Origin: Marinisporobacter sp.
Lineage (GTDB): Bacteria; Bacillota; Clostridia; Peptostreptococcales; Thermotaleaceae
Direction: 5' to 3'
Assembly (NCBI GenBank): GCA_025210525.1
Contig: JAOARP010000047.1
Span: 496,001 to 560,000 of the forward strand
DNA: 64,000 bases
Both the position numbers and the translations under genes were made by a program. The notes beneath the pieces were generated by a model. That model was given only the letters and a program-made list of their open reading frames with translations, ran no database searches and was not told where the DNA came from. Shown one piece after another: positions 16,685-25,691 of this stretch (position 1 is its first letter; each line of letters opens with the position of its first letter).

Positions 16685-18985
16685 TTATCTCACAGCCCCC
16701 TTTACAGAGAAATCTGGTATCTCTATATCTGTATCCTCTAATGCATCTATTTTTATTTTTGCACCCATATTTTCATCATAGTACTTGTCTTTGTCTGCAC
16801 CCTGAATGGTTAAATGCTCTTGGTCGTATTTTTCCCATTCTTTAGTTTGATAGTTGTAAATATATACTTGATAATTTTCATTTACCTGATAGTTTGAAAA
16901 GCTGATCTCCATTGCTTCAATTTCCATATTGATTTGAGGCTTCATGCTAAAAACTGCATACCCTTCTCCCCATAACATATCATCAGACCATTCAACGTGC
17001 ATCTTATCCCTATCTATCACATTAGGCTGCCACATACCCTTTGGAATTTCGATCTTCGTCCCTTTCACATAATCAATCTCAACAGGTATGATGATTAGTG
17101 TCCTGTCTATTCGATCTACAACTTTTCCATTGATTTTTATATCCTCTGCTATAGCCTCTTGGTTCCAAGCAACAATATTTAATGTATCATTTCTTCCATC
17201 CATTAAATAATTTTTAAATCCATTTCCTAATATTTCTCTTTTCATTACATTGGTTAAAGATTTTTCATGTTCTGCATTTTTCATTCTGTTTCCTAAAGAT
17301 TGTTGATCTTCTGGATAAATAGCATCTAACATCTGATAATATCCATTTCTTTTTGATTTATTGTTTACTTTTTTCTTGAACATCAGTTGAATTTCTCTAG
17401 ATGCTCCCTTTTCTATATCCCCTAATTTTTCGTATTCATTTCCATAAATGAGTACTGCATCCTCTAGCTTTAAATTGGATGAATTTTTTATTTTTCCTAC
17501 TATTCCATCCTTCTTTAAGGATACCTTTACCTCTATAGGCTTTTCATAATCATATATTTTTTTCATATACATGGTTTCTATATCCCAAAGACCTTGGTTT
17601 TTCATCATAATATGCTTTTCTTCATCCTCTAAATATTCTAATACAACCTCTCCATTTTCATTTTTAAAGTTATATCGATTATATCTATCTAAAGGCAACA
17701 TATGGACATTCCTTTTCACATGAATATCTATATCTCCTTTTTGTGCTGCCATAATTCCTGTTGCTGTATCTAATCTTCCTTTATTGGTATCTTTATTGAT
17801 CTCTATGATAGAAATATTGTTTGCAAAGGCTCTCTTAAAGGTAGTATCCATTCCCCATATATAAATCCCAATAGAAAAGATTACTGCAATGAGAGGGATA
17901 CTCACCCATGCTTTTTCTCTTTTATCTATTTTCTTAAGAATCATATAGTTAATAGGTCCTACAATCATTATAAATATAGCTAATATGACAAAAATCATAT
18001 GAATAGAAGGTAATCGATTGTGGGGAATATATCTTATAAAATTTCTCAAGCCATGAGAAAATCCCCTATCATCTTTTTCATCTCTCTCTTCATGAACGTT
18101 TATCTCTTTTTCTAGTGTCTCACTGATAAATGCTTCTTTTTCCTGATCATCAATAAAAGGCTTCATCCCTAAATCAAAGCTTGATAAAATAATTTTTCCT
18201 TTTCCTAAAGAACTACTTGATATCTTTTTCTTATGATCATCCTCTTCTGTAAATGGATTTGTCTTGATGATTTCCTCTAATCCTTTTAAAGTTTTCTCTT
18301 TATTAACTCCTGTTCCTATAAAGAGGGTTCCTCCTCCATCCACCCATTCCTTTATTGCAGATACTTTTTCCTTTGTATATTTTTGTGTAGGATAATTGTT
18401 TATCACAATTACATTAAAATTCCCTAGTATTTCTGCATCATAAAAAACATCATTGATTGTTTCTACATCATAAAAAGATTTTTTTCCATTATTAAGGGTA
18501 GTGTATGTAGACCCTAAATAACGTAAACTTTCTATATCATCACTAAATACCCCTATGGTTTTCTCCTTAGGAGAACTGATTTTAGCTGTAATATTTATAC
18601 CCTTTTCAAAAACTACCTTTTCATTATGATCAACAATTCTTAATTTACTTCCATAGGGCTTTGTATCTCGATCTATTAAAAACTTCATATTGATAGTTTT
18701 TGTAGTACCTTTTGCAATATTTATTTTTTTGCTAAAGGATGTATATGTCTTTGGTTCAGAATCGTTTTCAAGAAGCACCTGAATTTTTCCATCTATATCT
18801 AAATCATTATTTTTTACCTTTATCTCAATAGGTGCCATTTGACCATATTTAAAATATCCGTTAAATCCTTCTTTTACTTCTATGTCAAACTTTTCTTCTC
18901 CATAGCTCACCATAAAAAATCCTATGCTCCATATAAAAATCATTAATATCATCAAAAGATTTCTTTTATGAATATATTTTCTCAT
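16685..18985 (-). CDS. Secreted/membrane protein of unknown function, first gene of the MoxR/VWA operon
   Basis: The 766-residue protein has an N-terminal signal anchor (about 9-27), a beta-sandwich segment (33-130), a Rossmann-like region resembling an inactive glutamine amidotransferase (about 140-290; GVFSDD, WVDGGGTLFIGTG), two membrane helices (about 330-352 and 362-382), and a long C-terminal extracytoplasmic beta-rich region. This arrangement recurs in front of ABC-2 transporter genes linked to MoxR clusters, but I know of no assigned function. It directly abuts the ATPase gene. Its ATG follows GGGGGAGC. A two-component system lies immediately upstream. Confidence 0.7.
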   Translation of the reverse strand: MRKYIHKRNLLMILMIFIWSIGFFMVSYGEEKFDIEVKEGFNGYFKYGQMAPIEIKVKNNDLDIDGKIQVLLENDSEPKTYTSFSKKINIAKGTTKTINMKFLIDRDTKPYGSKLRIVDHNEKVVFEKGINITAKISSPKEKTIGVFSDDIESLRYLGSTYTTLNNGKKSFYDVETINDVFYDAEILGNFNVIVINNYPTQKYTKEKVSAIKEWVDGGGTLFIGTGVNKEKTLKGLEEIIKTNPFTEEDDHKKKISSSSLGKGKIILSSFDLGMKPFIDDQEKEAFISETLEKEINVHEERDEKDDRGFSHGLRNFIRYIPHNRLPSIHMIFVILAIFIMIVGPINYMILKKIDKREKAWVSIPLIAVIFSIGIYIWGMDTTFKRAFANNISIIEINKDTNKGRLDTATGIMAAQKGDIDIHVKRNVHMLPLDRYNRYNFKNENGEVVLEYLEDEEKHIMMKNQGLWDIETMYMKKIYDYEKPIEVKVSLKKDGIVGKIKNSSNLKLEDAVLIYGNEYEKLGDIEKGASREIQLMFKKKVNNKSKRNGYYQMLDAIYPEDQQSLGNRMKNAEHEKSLTNVMKREILGNGFKNYLMDGRNDTLNIVAWNQEAIAEDIKINGKVVDRIDRTLIIIPVEIDYVKGTKIEIPKGMWQPNVIDRDKMHVEWSDDMLWGEGYAVFSMKPQINMEIEAMEISFSNYQVNENYQVYIYNYQTKEWEKYDQEHLTIQGADKDKYYDENMGAKIKIDALEDTDIEIPDFSVKGAVR

Positions 18986-19415
18986 ATTGCTCCCCCTGTC
19001 TTTTGATTGTATAGATGCTTATACAATATTATTTCTTTTCTCTTTATATTTTACATTTTCTCTAAGCTTTCATCCATTTCTTAACCTTACAAGACGAATC
19101 TTAATCTTACATTTTTGTCACATAGGATAAAAATGTAGCTTTTTAATCACACTCCTCTATGTACTATTTTTAGTATAGTGTAATATTACACTTTTTCTTC
19201 GTTGTTCGTCAATATTTTTTACGTAAATTCTTCTGTTCCCTTATCCAATTATTATATCTGCTATTCATACATTTTACAAATTTTACTATTTTAACAAAAA
19301 TTTATTTTCTTTCTTTACATATATTCTTATAATCTTCACGAAACCTAACAGACTCATCATCAATTGAATATATAAATAAAAAATTTATATCATTTCACTC
19401 ATATTAAAATCTCCT
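18986..19415 (-). promoter_or_regulatory. Promoter region of the MoxR/VWA operon with three repeat elements
   Basis: This non-coding stretch between the operon and the two-component genes holds an 8-bp inverted repeat ATTGTATA / TATACAAT (19006-19027), a 13-base direct repeat (19079-19111) and a 16-base perfect palindrome AGTGTAATATTACACT (19177-19192). No reading frame of note is visible. The elements lie 21-207 bases upstream of the first operon gene. Confidence 0.5.
19079..19111 (-). promoter_or_regulatory. Direct repeat, candidate response-regulator site
   Basis: TCTTAACCTTACA (19079-19091) and TCTTAATCTTACA (19099-19111) differ at one base and are spaced 20 bases apart, close to two helical turns. 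On the minus strand they read TGTAAGRTTAAGA. Tandem repeats of this kind are typical sites for OmpR-family regulators such as the one encoded at 20787-21473. Confidence 0.45.
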
Positions 19416-19445
19416 AAAAAAAGACTCATATCCTTTAGATATAAG
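19416..19445 (-). terminator. Terminator of the two-component operon
   Basis: Arms 19425-19432 and 19438-19445 pair with one mismatch around CTTTA. On the minus strand a T-rich run (19422-19416) follows, right after the histidine kinase stop at 19448. Confidence 0.7.
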
Positions 19446-19447
19446 CC

Positions 19448-20818
19448 CTAGCTTTTAGGTAGCTTCATTGCAAATACAGCTCCCCCACTTTTATGATTAT
19501 AAGCAGTTATTTCACCCTTATGCCCTTCCACAATGGCTTTCGTAATAGCGAGTCCTAATCCAGTATTCCCATTCTGTCCCTTATAGAATCGATCAAAGAC
19601 CTTTTGCTCTTCTCCACTTTTAAACCCCTCACCATCATCACTGACCATAATTTCTACATATTTTGAGTGAGATAATGATTTTACCACTATATTTTCTTTC
19701 GCATATCTTATACCGTTACCTAAAAGATTGATCCATACTCTTTTTATTTTATCTTCATCATAAAATCCTTTAAATCCAAAGTCTCCTTCTACATGGATTT
19801 TTATATTTTTTTCATCTGCTAAAGGCTTTATGCTCTTAAGTGCAGCATTTAAAATCTCCTCCATGCAACGGTCTTTTAGCTGAAAGGTTTCTTCAACATT
19901 TTCAAGCTTTGTGAGATAAGTAATTTCCTCTACAGTTTTTTTGAGTCTTTGGCACTCTCCCATAATAATCTCTAAACTTTCTTCCATCTCTTGTCCTTCT
20001 ACAACACCATCTTTTATAGCTTCTGCATAGCCTTGTATAGACATAAGAGGTGTTTTTAATTCATGGGATGTATTTTGCAAGAACATCTTTTGTTGAAGAT
20101 CGTACCTCTTTAATCGATTAGTAAGGGATGAAAAACATAAAGAAAGCTCTTCTATTTCATCTCCTGTTTTGATATAAAAGTCTTCTTTATGCTCTTTTAG
20201 TGAAAAATTCGTCATATGATTCATCAATTGCTTTATAGGTTTTGTCATGCTCATTTGAAGAAATATTCCTATGATAATTGCAACTATTCCTGCCACAGTA
20301 AAGCTGATGATTCTTGTTCTTTTCATCAATTCATCTACTGCTTTTAATTCTTTTAGCTCCATCATTAAGAATATATGTCCTTTTATATCCCCTTTTTGTG
20401 TAAGAATCGGCAATTTTTCTGAAATGTAACCTTCTAACTTTCCATTTTGGGATTTAATGAGCCTTAATATTTTTTTCCGATCTATATTCTTTAAATTCAA
20501 ATTTGAATAAATAACTCTTCGATTTTTATTAAAAACAATCATTTTTGAATCAATCAATCGCCCAGCGATTTTAAGCTCTCTTCTCGTCAATAATTTTTCT
20601 TTGACATCTTTATCTGCAAGAGGAATCTTATTTAAGATATTAGCTATATATCGCACTTCTTTTCTCAATTCAGCTCTTGCCTCTTTTTCTAAATACCTCT
20701 GTGCTAATAGATTATGGCACATGATGGTTACAACAAACCCAATCAATAAAATGATAAAATAGCTCACAATTATTTTGCTTCCAATTTTATTTGGTTTCAT
20801 CATCAATTTTATATCCAT
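19448..20818 (-). CDS. Sensor histidine kinase
   Basis: The 456-residue protein has membrane helices at about 16-38 and 170-190 bracketing an extracytoplasmic sensor, a HAMP segment (190-240), HisKA with phospho-acceptor His252 in TSHELKTP, and an HATPase domain with N-box NLLGNGIRYA, G1 DDGEG and G2 GLGLA. Its start lies inside the upstream response-regulator gene (32-base overlap), so the pair is translationally coupled. Position next to the MoxR/VWA operon and the repeats in that operon's promoter suggest it controls envelope functions; the signal is unknown. Confidence 0.93.
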   Translation of the reverse strand: MDIKLMMKPNKIGSKIIVSYFIILLIGFVVTIMCHNLLAQRYLEKEARAELRKEVRYIANILNKIPLADKDVKEKLLTRRELKIAGRLIDSKMIVFNKNRRVIYSNLNLKNIDRKKILRLIKSQNGKLEGYISEKLPILTQKGDIKGHIFLMMELKELKAVDELMKRTRIISFTVAGIVAIIIGIFLQMSMTKPIKQLMNHMTNFSLKEHKEDFYIKTGDEIEELSLCFSSLTNRLKRYDLQQKMFLQNTSHELKTPLMSIQGYAEAIKDGVVEGQEMEESLEIIMGECQRLKKTVEEITYLTKLENVEETFQLKDRCMEEILNAALKSIKPLADEKNIKIHVEGDFGFKGFYDEDKIKRVWINLLGNGIRYAKENIVVKSLSHSKYVEIMVSDDGEGFKSGEEQKVFDRFYKGQNGNTGLGLAITKAIVEGHKGEITAYNHKSGGAVFAMKLPKS

Positions 20819-21473
20819 ACCCCCAAACTGTTGTGATCTCTAATTCTGAATTTAAACTTTTTAACTTTTTTCTTATTCTTTTCACTAAATCATCTATAAT
20901 TCTCGTCTCTCCCATATAATCATATCCCCATACTTTCTCTAAGAGTTGTTCTCTTGTAAAGGGAATATTTTTATTTTTTATCATCATTTCAAACAATTCA
21001 TATTCCTTTGTGGTAAGCTTTAATTCTTGTTTATTAATTTCTATGTATCTTCTATCCATGTACATGATCATATCCTTTAAAATTAGTTTTTCAGTATGAT
21101 GATTATTTCCTTTATCTACTCTTCTCAAAATAGTCTTAATCCGAACGACCAATTCCCTTGGACTAAAAGGTTTTGATAAATAATCATCTGCCCCTAATTC
21201 CAGTCCCAATATTCTATCAAACTCTTCATCCCTTGCGGATACAAATATAATAGGCAAATCGCTGATCTTTCGAATTTCTCTACATAACTCTAATCCATCT
21301 ATTTCTGGCATCATAATATCTAGTACTATTAAATCAGGCTTGCCTCTTCTTATTTCTGAAATTAAATTTTTTCCATTATCAAAAAGGGTTGTCTCATAGC
21401 CTTCCTTATCTAAATACTTTTTTATTAATTCTCTAATATTTTTTTCATCATCCACTACAAAAATATGCTTCAA
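20787..21473 (-). CDS. OmpR-family response regulator
   Basis: The 228-residue protein has a receiver domain with acidic pocket VVDDE (8-9), phospho-acceptor Asp52 in LIVLDIMMPEIDG, Thr/Ser switch FVSARD and Lys in YLSKPFSP. The C-terminal winged helix contains LTTKEYELFEMM and GETRIIDDLVKRIRKKL. A TATAAT-type -10 lies at 21494-21499 on the minus strand. Cognate kinase overlaps downstream. Confidence 0.95.
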   Translation of the reverse strand: MKHIFVVDDEKNIRELIKKYLDKEGYETTLFDNGKNLISEIRRGKPDLIVLDIMMPEIDGLELCREIRKISDLPIIFVSARDEEFDRILGLELGADDYLSKPFSPRELVVRIKTILRRVDKGNNHHTEKLILKDMIMYMDRRYIEINKQELKLTTKEYELFEMMIKNKNIPFTREQLLEKVWGYDYMGETRIIDDLVKRIRKKLKSLNSELEITTVWGYGYKIDDETK

Positions 21474-21588
21474 GTTACCACCCCCATACTCGTATTATAT
21501 CATGAAGAAATATCTACTTGGACCGATTTTTCTATCTATATTCATGGAAAATAATAACTAATTTCAGAAAAATATTTTGAATTTTTAG

Positions 21589-21618
21589 TTGCTTTTTATT
21601 GTAAGAGTATGTTACAAT
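21589..21618 (+). promoter_or_regulatory. Promoter of the glycine-riboswitch transcript
   Basis: TTGCTT (21589-21594) and TACAAT (21613-21618) are spaced by 18 bases, directly upstream of the riboswitch. Confidence 0.6.
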
Positions 21619-21674
21619 GTTTTACATAATTTCATAGCGCCGGTTGAAGATAGCAGAAGATTTTTCGACTGTTA

Positions 21675-21762
21675 TTAGACGGGCCTCTGGAGAGACTCTA
21701 AAGAGCACCGAAGGGGAAAACCACTTACGTGGTGAAACTCTCAGGTAAAAGGACAGGGGATT
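21675..21762 (+). promoter_or_regulatory. Glycine riboswitch (single aptamer)
   Basis: The stretch shows the conserved glycine-aptamer boxes in order: CTCTGGAGAG (21685-21694), GCACCGAAGGGG (21705-21716), a variable hairpin CCAC/GTGG (21721-21732), ACTCTCAGGTAAAAGGACAG (21737-21756) and the closing GGGG. It corresponds to the second aptamer of tandem glycine riboswitches; the preceding 60 bases do not show a complete first aptamer, so it is a singlet type, perhaps with a ghost partner. It is followed by hairpins at 21789-21805 and 21844-21873 and then an ACT-domain gene, on the same strand. Confidence 0.92.
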
Positions 21763-21843
21763 ATTGATTACGAAAGATAATTTATTTTTTGTGATTCCAT
21801 CACAAGAATACAATATACTCTTTCATTTATAATCTTGCTTTCC

Positions 21844-21873
21844 AGAGACAAATCAATTGATTGGTCTCTTTTT
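21844..21873 (+). terminator. Riboswitch-controlled terminator
   Basis: AGAGAC / GTCTCT with inner AATC / GATT pairs is followed by a T-run, between the glycine aptamer and the ACT-domain gene. It is the likely expression platform. A separate hairpin TTGTGAT / ATCACAA lies at 21789-21805. Confidence 0.8.
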
Positions 21874-21934
21874 ATTTATATTTTTTATCAAAACTTTTAT
21901 ATATACAAGAAATCAAAAGGGGAGATGAAGTTTT

Positions 21935-22207
21935 ATGAAAGCAGTTGTTACAGTAATAGGAAAAGATACGATTGGTATTATTTCAAAGGTTTCTACTATT
22001 TTAGCAGAAAATCATGTTAATATCCTAGATATTAGTCAAACCATTTTACAGGATTACTTCACCATGATCATGATTGTAGATTTATCAAAAATGACAGAAA
22101 ATTTTAAGACCATGAAAGAAAAGCTAGAATCTTTAGGTGAAGAGATTGGCATGTCTATTAAAATACAACATGAAGATATATTTGATTCTATGCACAAAAT
22201 TTCATAG
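21935..22207 (+). CDS. ACT-domain protein (UPF0237 family)
   Basis: The 90-residue protein is a single ACT domain: AVVTVIGKDTIGIISKVSTI (3-22), NVNILDISQTIL and the LGEEIGMSIKIQHEDIF end. ACT domains bind amino acids or similar small ligands; UPF0237 members form dimers and are usually encoded next to UPF0210 proteins, as here, six bases upstream of the next reading frame. A GGGGAGATG ribosome site precedes the ATG. A glycine riboswitch upstream implies that the pair is switched by glycine. Its biochemical role is not established. Confidence 0.9.
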   Translation: MKAVVTVIGKDTIGIISKVSTILAENHVNILDISQTILQDYFTMIMIVDLSKMTENFKTMKEKLESLGEEIGMSIKIQHEDIFDSMHKIS

Positions 22208-22222
22208 TAGGAGATGATCATA

Positions 22223-23581
22223 ATGAGTAAATTTAAAAATATAATGGAAACCATTCAAATGATTGAAAAGGAAAAGCTAGATATTCGTACTATCACCATG
22301 GGTATATCCTTATTAGATTGTGCAGATACAGATGGAAAAAAATCAAGAATTAAAATTTATGATAAGATCACAAGATATGCAGAAAATCTAGTACAAGTTG
22401 GAGAAGATATTGAAGCAGAGTTAGGAATTCCTATTATCAATAAAAGAATTTCTGTTACTCCTATTTCCTTAATCGCCCAAACAAGTAGTGATATAAGCTA
22501 CATAGAATTCGCAAAAACATTAGACGCAGCCGCTAAAGCTGTAGGGGTAAATTTCATTGGAGGTTTTTCAGCCCTTGTTCAAAAGGGATATTCTAAGGGA
22601 GATAAGATCTTGATCGATTCCATCCCAGAAGCCCTTTCTGTTACGGAAAGAGTTTGTTCCTCTGTAAATATTGGAGATACTCGATCAGGAATCAATATGA
22701 ATGCAGTACGAGATATGGGGAAAATCATAAAAAAGACAGCTTATCTTACAAAAGACCAAAATAGTATTGGTTGTGCAAAGCTCGTTGTTTTTGCTAATGC
22801 TGTAGAAGACAACCCTTTTATGGCTGGAGCTTTTCATGGAGTAGGCGAAGCTGAATCTGTAATTAACGTAGGTGTAAGTGGCCCTGGTGTTGTGAAAGCA
22901 GCTCTTGAAAAAGTAAAGGGTGCACCCTTTGATGTAGTTGCTGAAACCATCAAGAAAACTGCATTTAAAATAACACGAGTGGGACAATTAGTAGCAAAAG
23001 AAGCTTCAAATAGACTAAACGTTCCCTTTGGCATCTTAGATTTATCCCTTGCACCAACCCCTGCTGTAGGAGATAGTGTAGCAAGAATTTTTGAAGAAAT
23101 GGGCATTGAAAGATGCGGTGGACATGGTACAACAGCTGCTTTAGCCCTTTTAAATGATGCTGTTAAAAAGGGTGGAATCATGGCATCCTCTCATGTAGGT
23201 GGTCTTAGTGGCGCATTTATTCCTGTTAGTGAAGATGAAGGAATGATTCAAGCTGTAAAGATGGGAGCACTCAATATTGAAAAACTAGAAGCTATGACAT
23301 GTGTATGCTCTGTAGGACTTGATATGATCGCTATTCCAGGAGACACTCCTGATACGACTATATCTGCAATTATTGCTGATGAAGCAGCTATCGGAGTGAT
23401 CAATCATAAAACTACTGCTGTAAGGATTATTCCTGTTTATGGAAAAACTCTTGGAGATGAAGTAGAGTTTGGAGGTCTTTTAGGAAGTGCTCCTATTATG
23501 GCTGTCAATAAATTTAGCAGTGCTGATTTTATCAATAGAGGTGGAAGAATTCCTGCTCCTGTTCATAGTTTTAAAAATTAA
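22223..23581 (+). CDS. UPF0210 / PFL-family protein
   Basis: A 452-residue soluble protein matching the UPF0210 (DUF711) family through its length and the conserved stretches RIGSINGS-equivalent [43 protein letters not shown]-like [15 protein letters not shown] and [21 protein letters not shown] (split). The fold is related to glycyl-radical/PFL-like barrels but no radical glycine loop is evident. I moved the start from 22214 to 22223: AGGAG ends immediately before the first ATG, which would leave no spacing. It is co-transcribed with the ACT-domain gene under a glycine riboswitch. Function unknown. Confidence 0.9.
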   Translation: MSKFKNIMETIQMIEKEKLDIRTITMGISLLDCADTDGKKSRIKIYDKITRYAENLVQVGEDIEAELGIPIINKRISVTPISLIAQTSSDISYIEFAKTLDAAAKAVGVNFIGGFSALVQKGYSKGDKILIDSIPEALSVTERVCSSVNIGDTRSGINMNAVRDMGKIIKKTAYLTKDQNSIGCAKLVVFANAVEDNPFMAGAFHGVGEAESVINVGVSGPGVVKAALEKVKGAPFDVVAETIKKTAFKITRVGQLVAKEASNRLNVPFGILDLSLAPTPAVGDSVARIFEEMGIERCGGHGTTAALALLNDAVKKGGIMASSHVGGLSGAFIPVSEDEGMIQAVKMGALNIEKLEAMTCVCSVGLDMIAIPGDTPDTTISAIIADEAAIGVINHKTTAVRIIPVYGKTLGDEVEFGGLLGSAPIMAVNKFSSADFINRGGRIPAPVHSFKN

Positions 23582-23614
23582 AAAAATCAAGGCAGATGAA
23601 AAAACATCTGCCTT
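23581..23614 (-). terminator. Terminator between converging genes
   Basis: AAGGCAGATG (23589-23598) pairs with CATCTGCCTT (23605-23614). On the minus strand a T-run follows, serving the small regulator gene; it can also stop the plus-strand UPF0210 transcript. Confidence 0.8.
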
Positions 23615-23617
23615 CTA

Positions 23618-23860
23618 TTATGCTTGCATATGATTTACTTTTATTCCCTCAAGTCCACTTAATTGATCCATCATATTGTTTATCCTACCCATATCGGATC
23701 TTAAATTTAATGTAATCAAACCATGATTTACTTCATCTGGGTCATGAATCCCCAATCTTCCAACAATAATATCCCCATTTTTCGTAAGAATCTCCTGCAT
23801 GCGAGGTGCAGAATCTGTTCGGTGGTCTACCCTTATACTCATGATACTTAAATGGTCCAT
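23618..23860 (-). CDS. TM1266-type ACT-fold regulator (iron-only hydrogenase system regulator family)
   Basis: The chosen start, ATG at 23860, is preceded by AGGAGG with six bases spacing and gives 80 residues; a longer frame to 23947 has no such site. The sequence contains SIMSIRVDHRTDSAPRM, GDIIVGRLGIHDPDE and LITLNLRSDMGRINNMMDQLSGLEGI, the layout of the small ferredoxin-like family often found with FeFe-hydrogenase maturation genes. No hydrogenase gene lies in this window, so the target is unknown. The family resembles the C-terminal ligand-binding part of NikR but lacks a DNA-binding domain. Confidence 0.75.
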   Translation of the reverse strand: MDHLSIMSIRVDHRTDSAPRMQEILTKNGDIIVGRLGIHDPDEVNHGLITLNLRSDMGRINNMMDQLSGLEGIKVNHMQA

Positions 23861-24079
23861 TTTCATCCTCCTATACCTTTTTCTTAAGTAGTTTTGACAA
23901 TACCTAAAAAATATATACCTTATAAAAATGGTTTTTAAATTAGACAAAGTATCGTATACTAGTATTAGAAATGTTTATATAATAATTAAAATTTATAAAA
24001 ATAGCTTTAATTTAAATAACTATTGTTAAACATGAACATAAACTTAAACATTAACTTTATGATTGGTTAGGTGATAATG

Positions 24080-24715
24080 ATGCGTCTTGATACAATTCAA
24101 AAAATTTTTGAGCATAAAGAATGCAATCCAGAAGGAAAATATGAAAAATTTTCTGTTTTAGTACCTATTGTTAAAGTCAAAGAAGAACTTGAACTTTTAT
24201 TTGAAGTTCGATCAAGTAACCTTAAGGTTCAACCAAAAGAAATATGCTTTCCAGGTGGAAAAATGGAAAACAACGAATCTAAAGAAATGTGTGCCATCCG
24301 AGAAACTTGTGAAGAATTGAACATTTCTCCAAATCATATAGAGATTTTCAGTCCTTTAGACTTTTTAGTCTTACCTTATAACCTAATACTTTATCCTTTC
24401 TTAGGATATATCTCTCAAATCAATCTTGAAAATTTAGATTTTAATAAAGATGAGGTAGCAGAAATATTTACAGTTCCATTAAACTTCTTTTTAGAGAATG
24501 AGCCCACAAAACACTACATAGACCTTGAAGCACATATTCCAGACTCTTTTCCATTTCATATGATTCCAAGTGGAAAAGATTATCATTGGCGAACAGGAAA
24601 ATATCCCGTTTTATTTTATGAATACAACAATTATGTTATATGGGGCATGACAGCAAGAATTGTTAAAAACTTTGTAGATCATATAAAAATGAAAAACTTA
24701 TCTTATGAAGCTTAA
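24080..24715 (+). CDS. NUDIX hydrolase, probable CoA pyrophosphatase
   Basis: The 211-residue protein contains a complete NUDIX box, GGKMENNESKEMCAIRETCEE (split here: GGKMENNES from about residue 59, then REXXEE), preceded by QPKEICFPGG, which is the UPF0035/CoA-type extension LLxxRxxxxxxxxGQVxFPGG in divergent form. Such enzymes cleave CoA or nucleotide diphosphates in the cytoplasm. Several in-frame starts exist (24071 GTG, 24077 and 24080 ATG); AGGTGA spacing favours 24080. The 148-base gap downstream contains only AT-rich promoter-like sequence for the next gene. Confidence 0.85.
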   Translation: MRLDTIQKIFEHKECNPEGKYEKFSVLVPIVKVKEELELLFEVRSSNLKVQPKEICFPGGKMENNESKEMCAIRETCEELNISPNHIEIFSPLDFLVLPYNLILYPFLGYISQINLENLDFNKDEVAEIFTVPLNFFLENEPTKHYIDLEAHIPDSFPFHMIPSGKDYHWRTGKYPVLFYEYNNYVIWGMTARIVKNFVDHIKMKNLSYEA

Positions 24716-24863
24716 AAAACTTTACATCTAAAATTTTAAGCATATTCTTCTTTAGAGATCTATATAATATGTAACAAATAAAGTTTGTACAAAAACTGAC
24801 TCAAATCCTACAAGCTATTATTTAATTTTTTACCTTTCTTCCTATCATAAAGGAGGTCTATAG

Positions 24864-25619
24864 ATGTCTAAAGAAAGAATTTTAGTCGTTGATGATGAAT
24901 TACAAATACAAGAATTAATTCGTATGTACCTCATGAAAGAAGGTTTTGATGTGATTTGTGCTTCAAATGGGGATGACGCCTATGAAGTGGCTTTACAAAA
25001 AAAACCTGACTTAATTATTTTAGATATTCTTATGCCTGGTCTAGATGGTCTAGAAACATGTACTGAGTTAAGAAAAAAAACAGATGTACCCATTCTCTTT
25101 CTTAGCTGCAAGGATCAAGATATAGATAAAGTCTTAGGTCTTAGCGTTGGAGGAGACGATTATATAACTAAGCCCTTTAGTCCTAGAGTTTTAATAGCAA
25201 GAGTAAAAGCACATCTTCGCAGGAATCGTCTATTATCTGAAAGAACAATTGAAAAACAGTTTTTAAGATATCCGGGGCTTGAAATTGATCTATCTAGTCA
25301 TTCTGTATTTGTCAATCATTCTTTAATTCCTTTAACTACAAAAGAATTTGACCTCTTTGTTTTCTTAGCCAAGCATCCTAATAGAGTATTCTATACCCGC
25401 CAAATTTTTGAGAGAATTTGGAACGATCATAGCTTTGAAAAAGATACGAGAACCGTTATGGTACACATCAGTAATTTACGAAAAAAAATAGAAAAGGACC
25501 CTACAAATCCTCAATATGTTGTCACTGTTAGAGGCGTTGGTTATAAGTTTAATAGTTCCTTTTCCTCTATAAAAAGGGATTCATCCTTATATAAAAATTG
25601 TATTTCCTATCCTTATTAA
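24864..25619 (+). CDS. OmpR-family response regulator
   Basis: The 251-residue protein has acidic pocket VVDDE (9-11), phospho-acceptor Asp54 in IILDILMPGLDG, FLSCKD and Lys in YITKPFSP, then a winged-helix domain with LTTKEFDLFVFLAKHPNRVF and VMVHISNLRKKIEKDP. A serine/lysine-rich tail of about 20 residues follows the winged helix. No kinase is adjacent; the nearest, at 30938-32692 on the same strand, lies beyond the minus-strand phosphonate genes, and the two may be a pair split by that cluster. Confidence 0.93.
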   Translation: MSKERILVVDDELQIQELIRMYLMKEGFDVICASNGDDAYEVALQKKPDLIILDILMPGLDGLETCTELRKKTDVPILFLSCKDQDIDKVLGLSVGGDDYITKPFSPRVLIARVKAHLRRNRLLSERTIEKQFLRYPGLEIDLSSHSVFVNHSLIPLTTKEFDLFVFLAKHPNRVFYTRQIFERIWNDHSFEKDTRTVMVHISNLRKKIEKDPTNPQYVVTVRGVGYKFNSSFSSIKRDSSLYKNCISYPY

Positions 25620-25623
25620 TGCT

Positions 25624-25662
25624 AATAGCAGGAGATTTCCCCCTCCTGCTATTATATTTTTT
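25624..25662 (+). terminator. Terminator after the response regulator
   Basis: AATAGCAGGAG (25624-25634) pairs with CTCCTGCTATT (25643-25653), followed by a T-rich run. Confidence 0.88.
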
Positions 25663-25691
25663 TATCTATTTCATTTAAATTTATAATCTTT

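Noticed and set aside
21622-21813. A 63-codon minus-strand frame
   Set aside because: It lies antisense to the glycine riboswitch, which explains the sequence conservation; no ribosome site.
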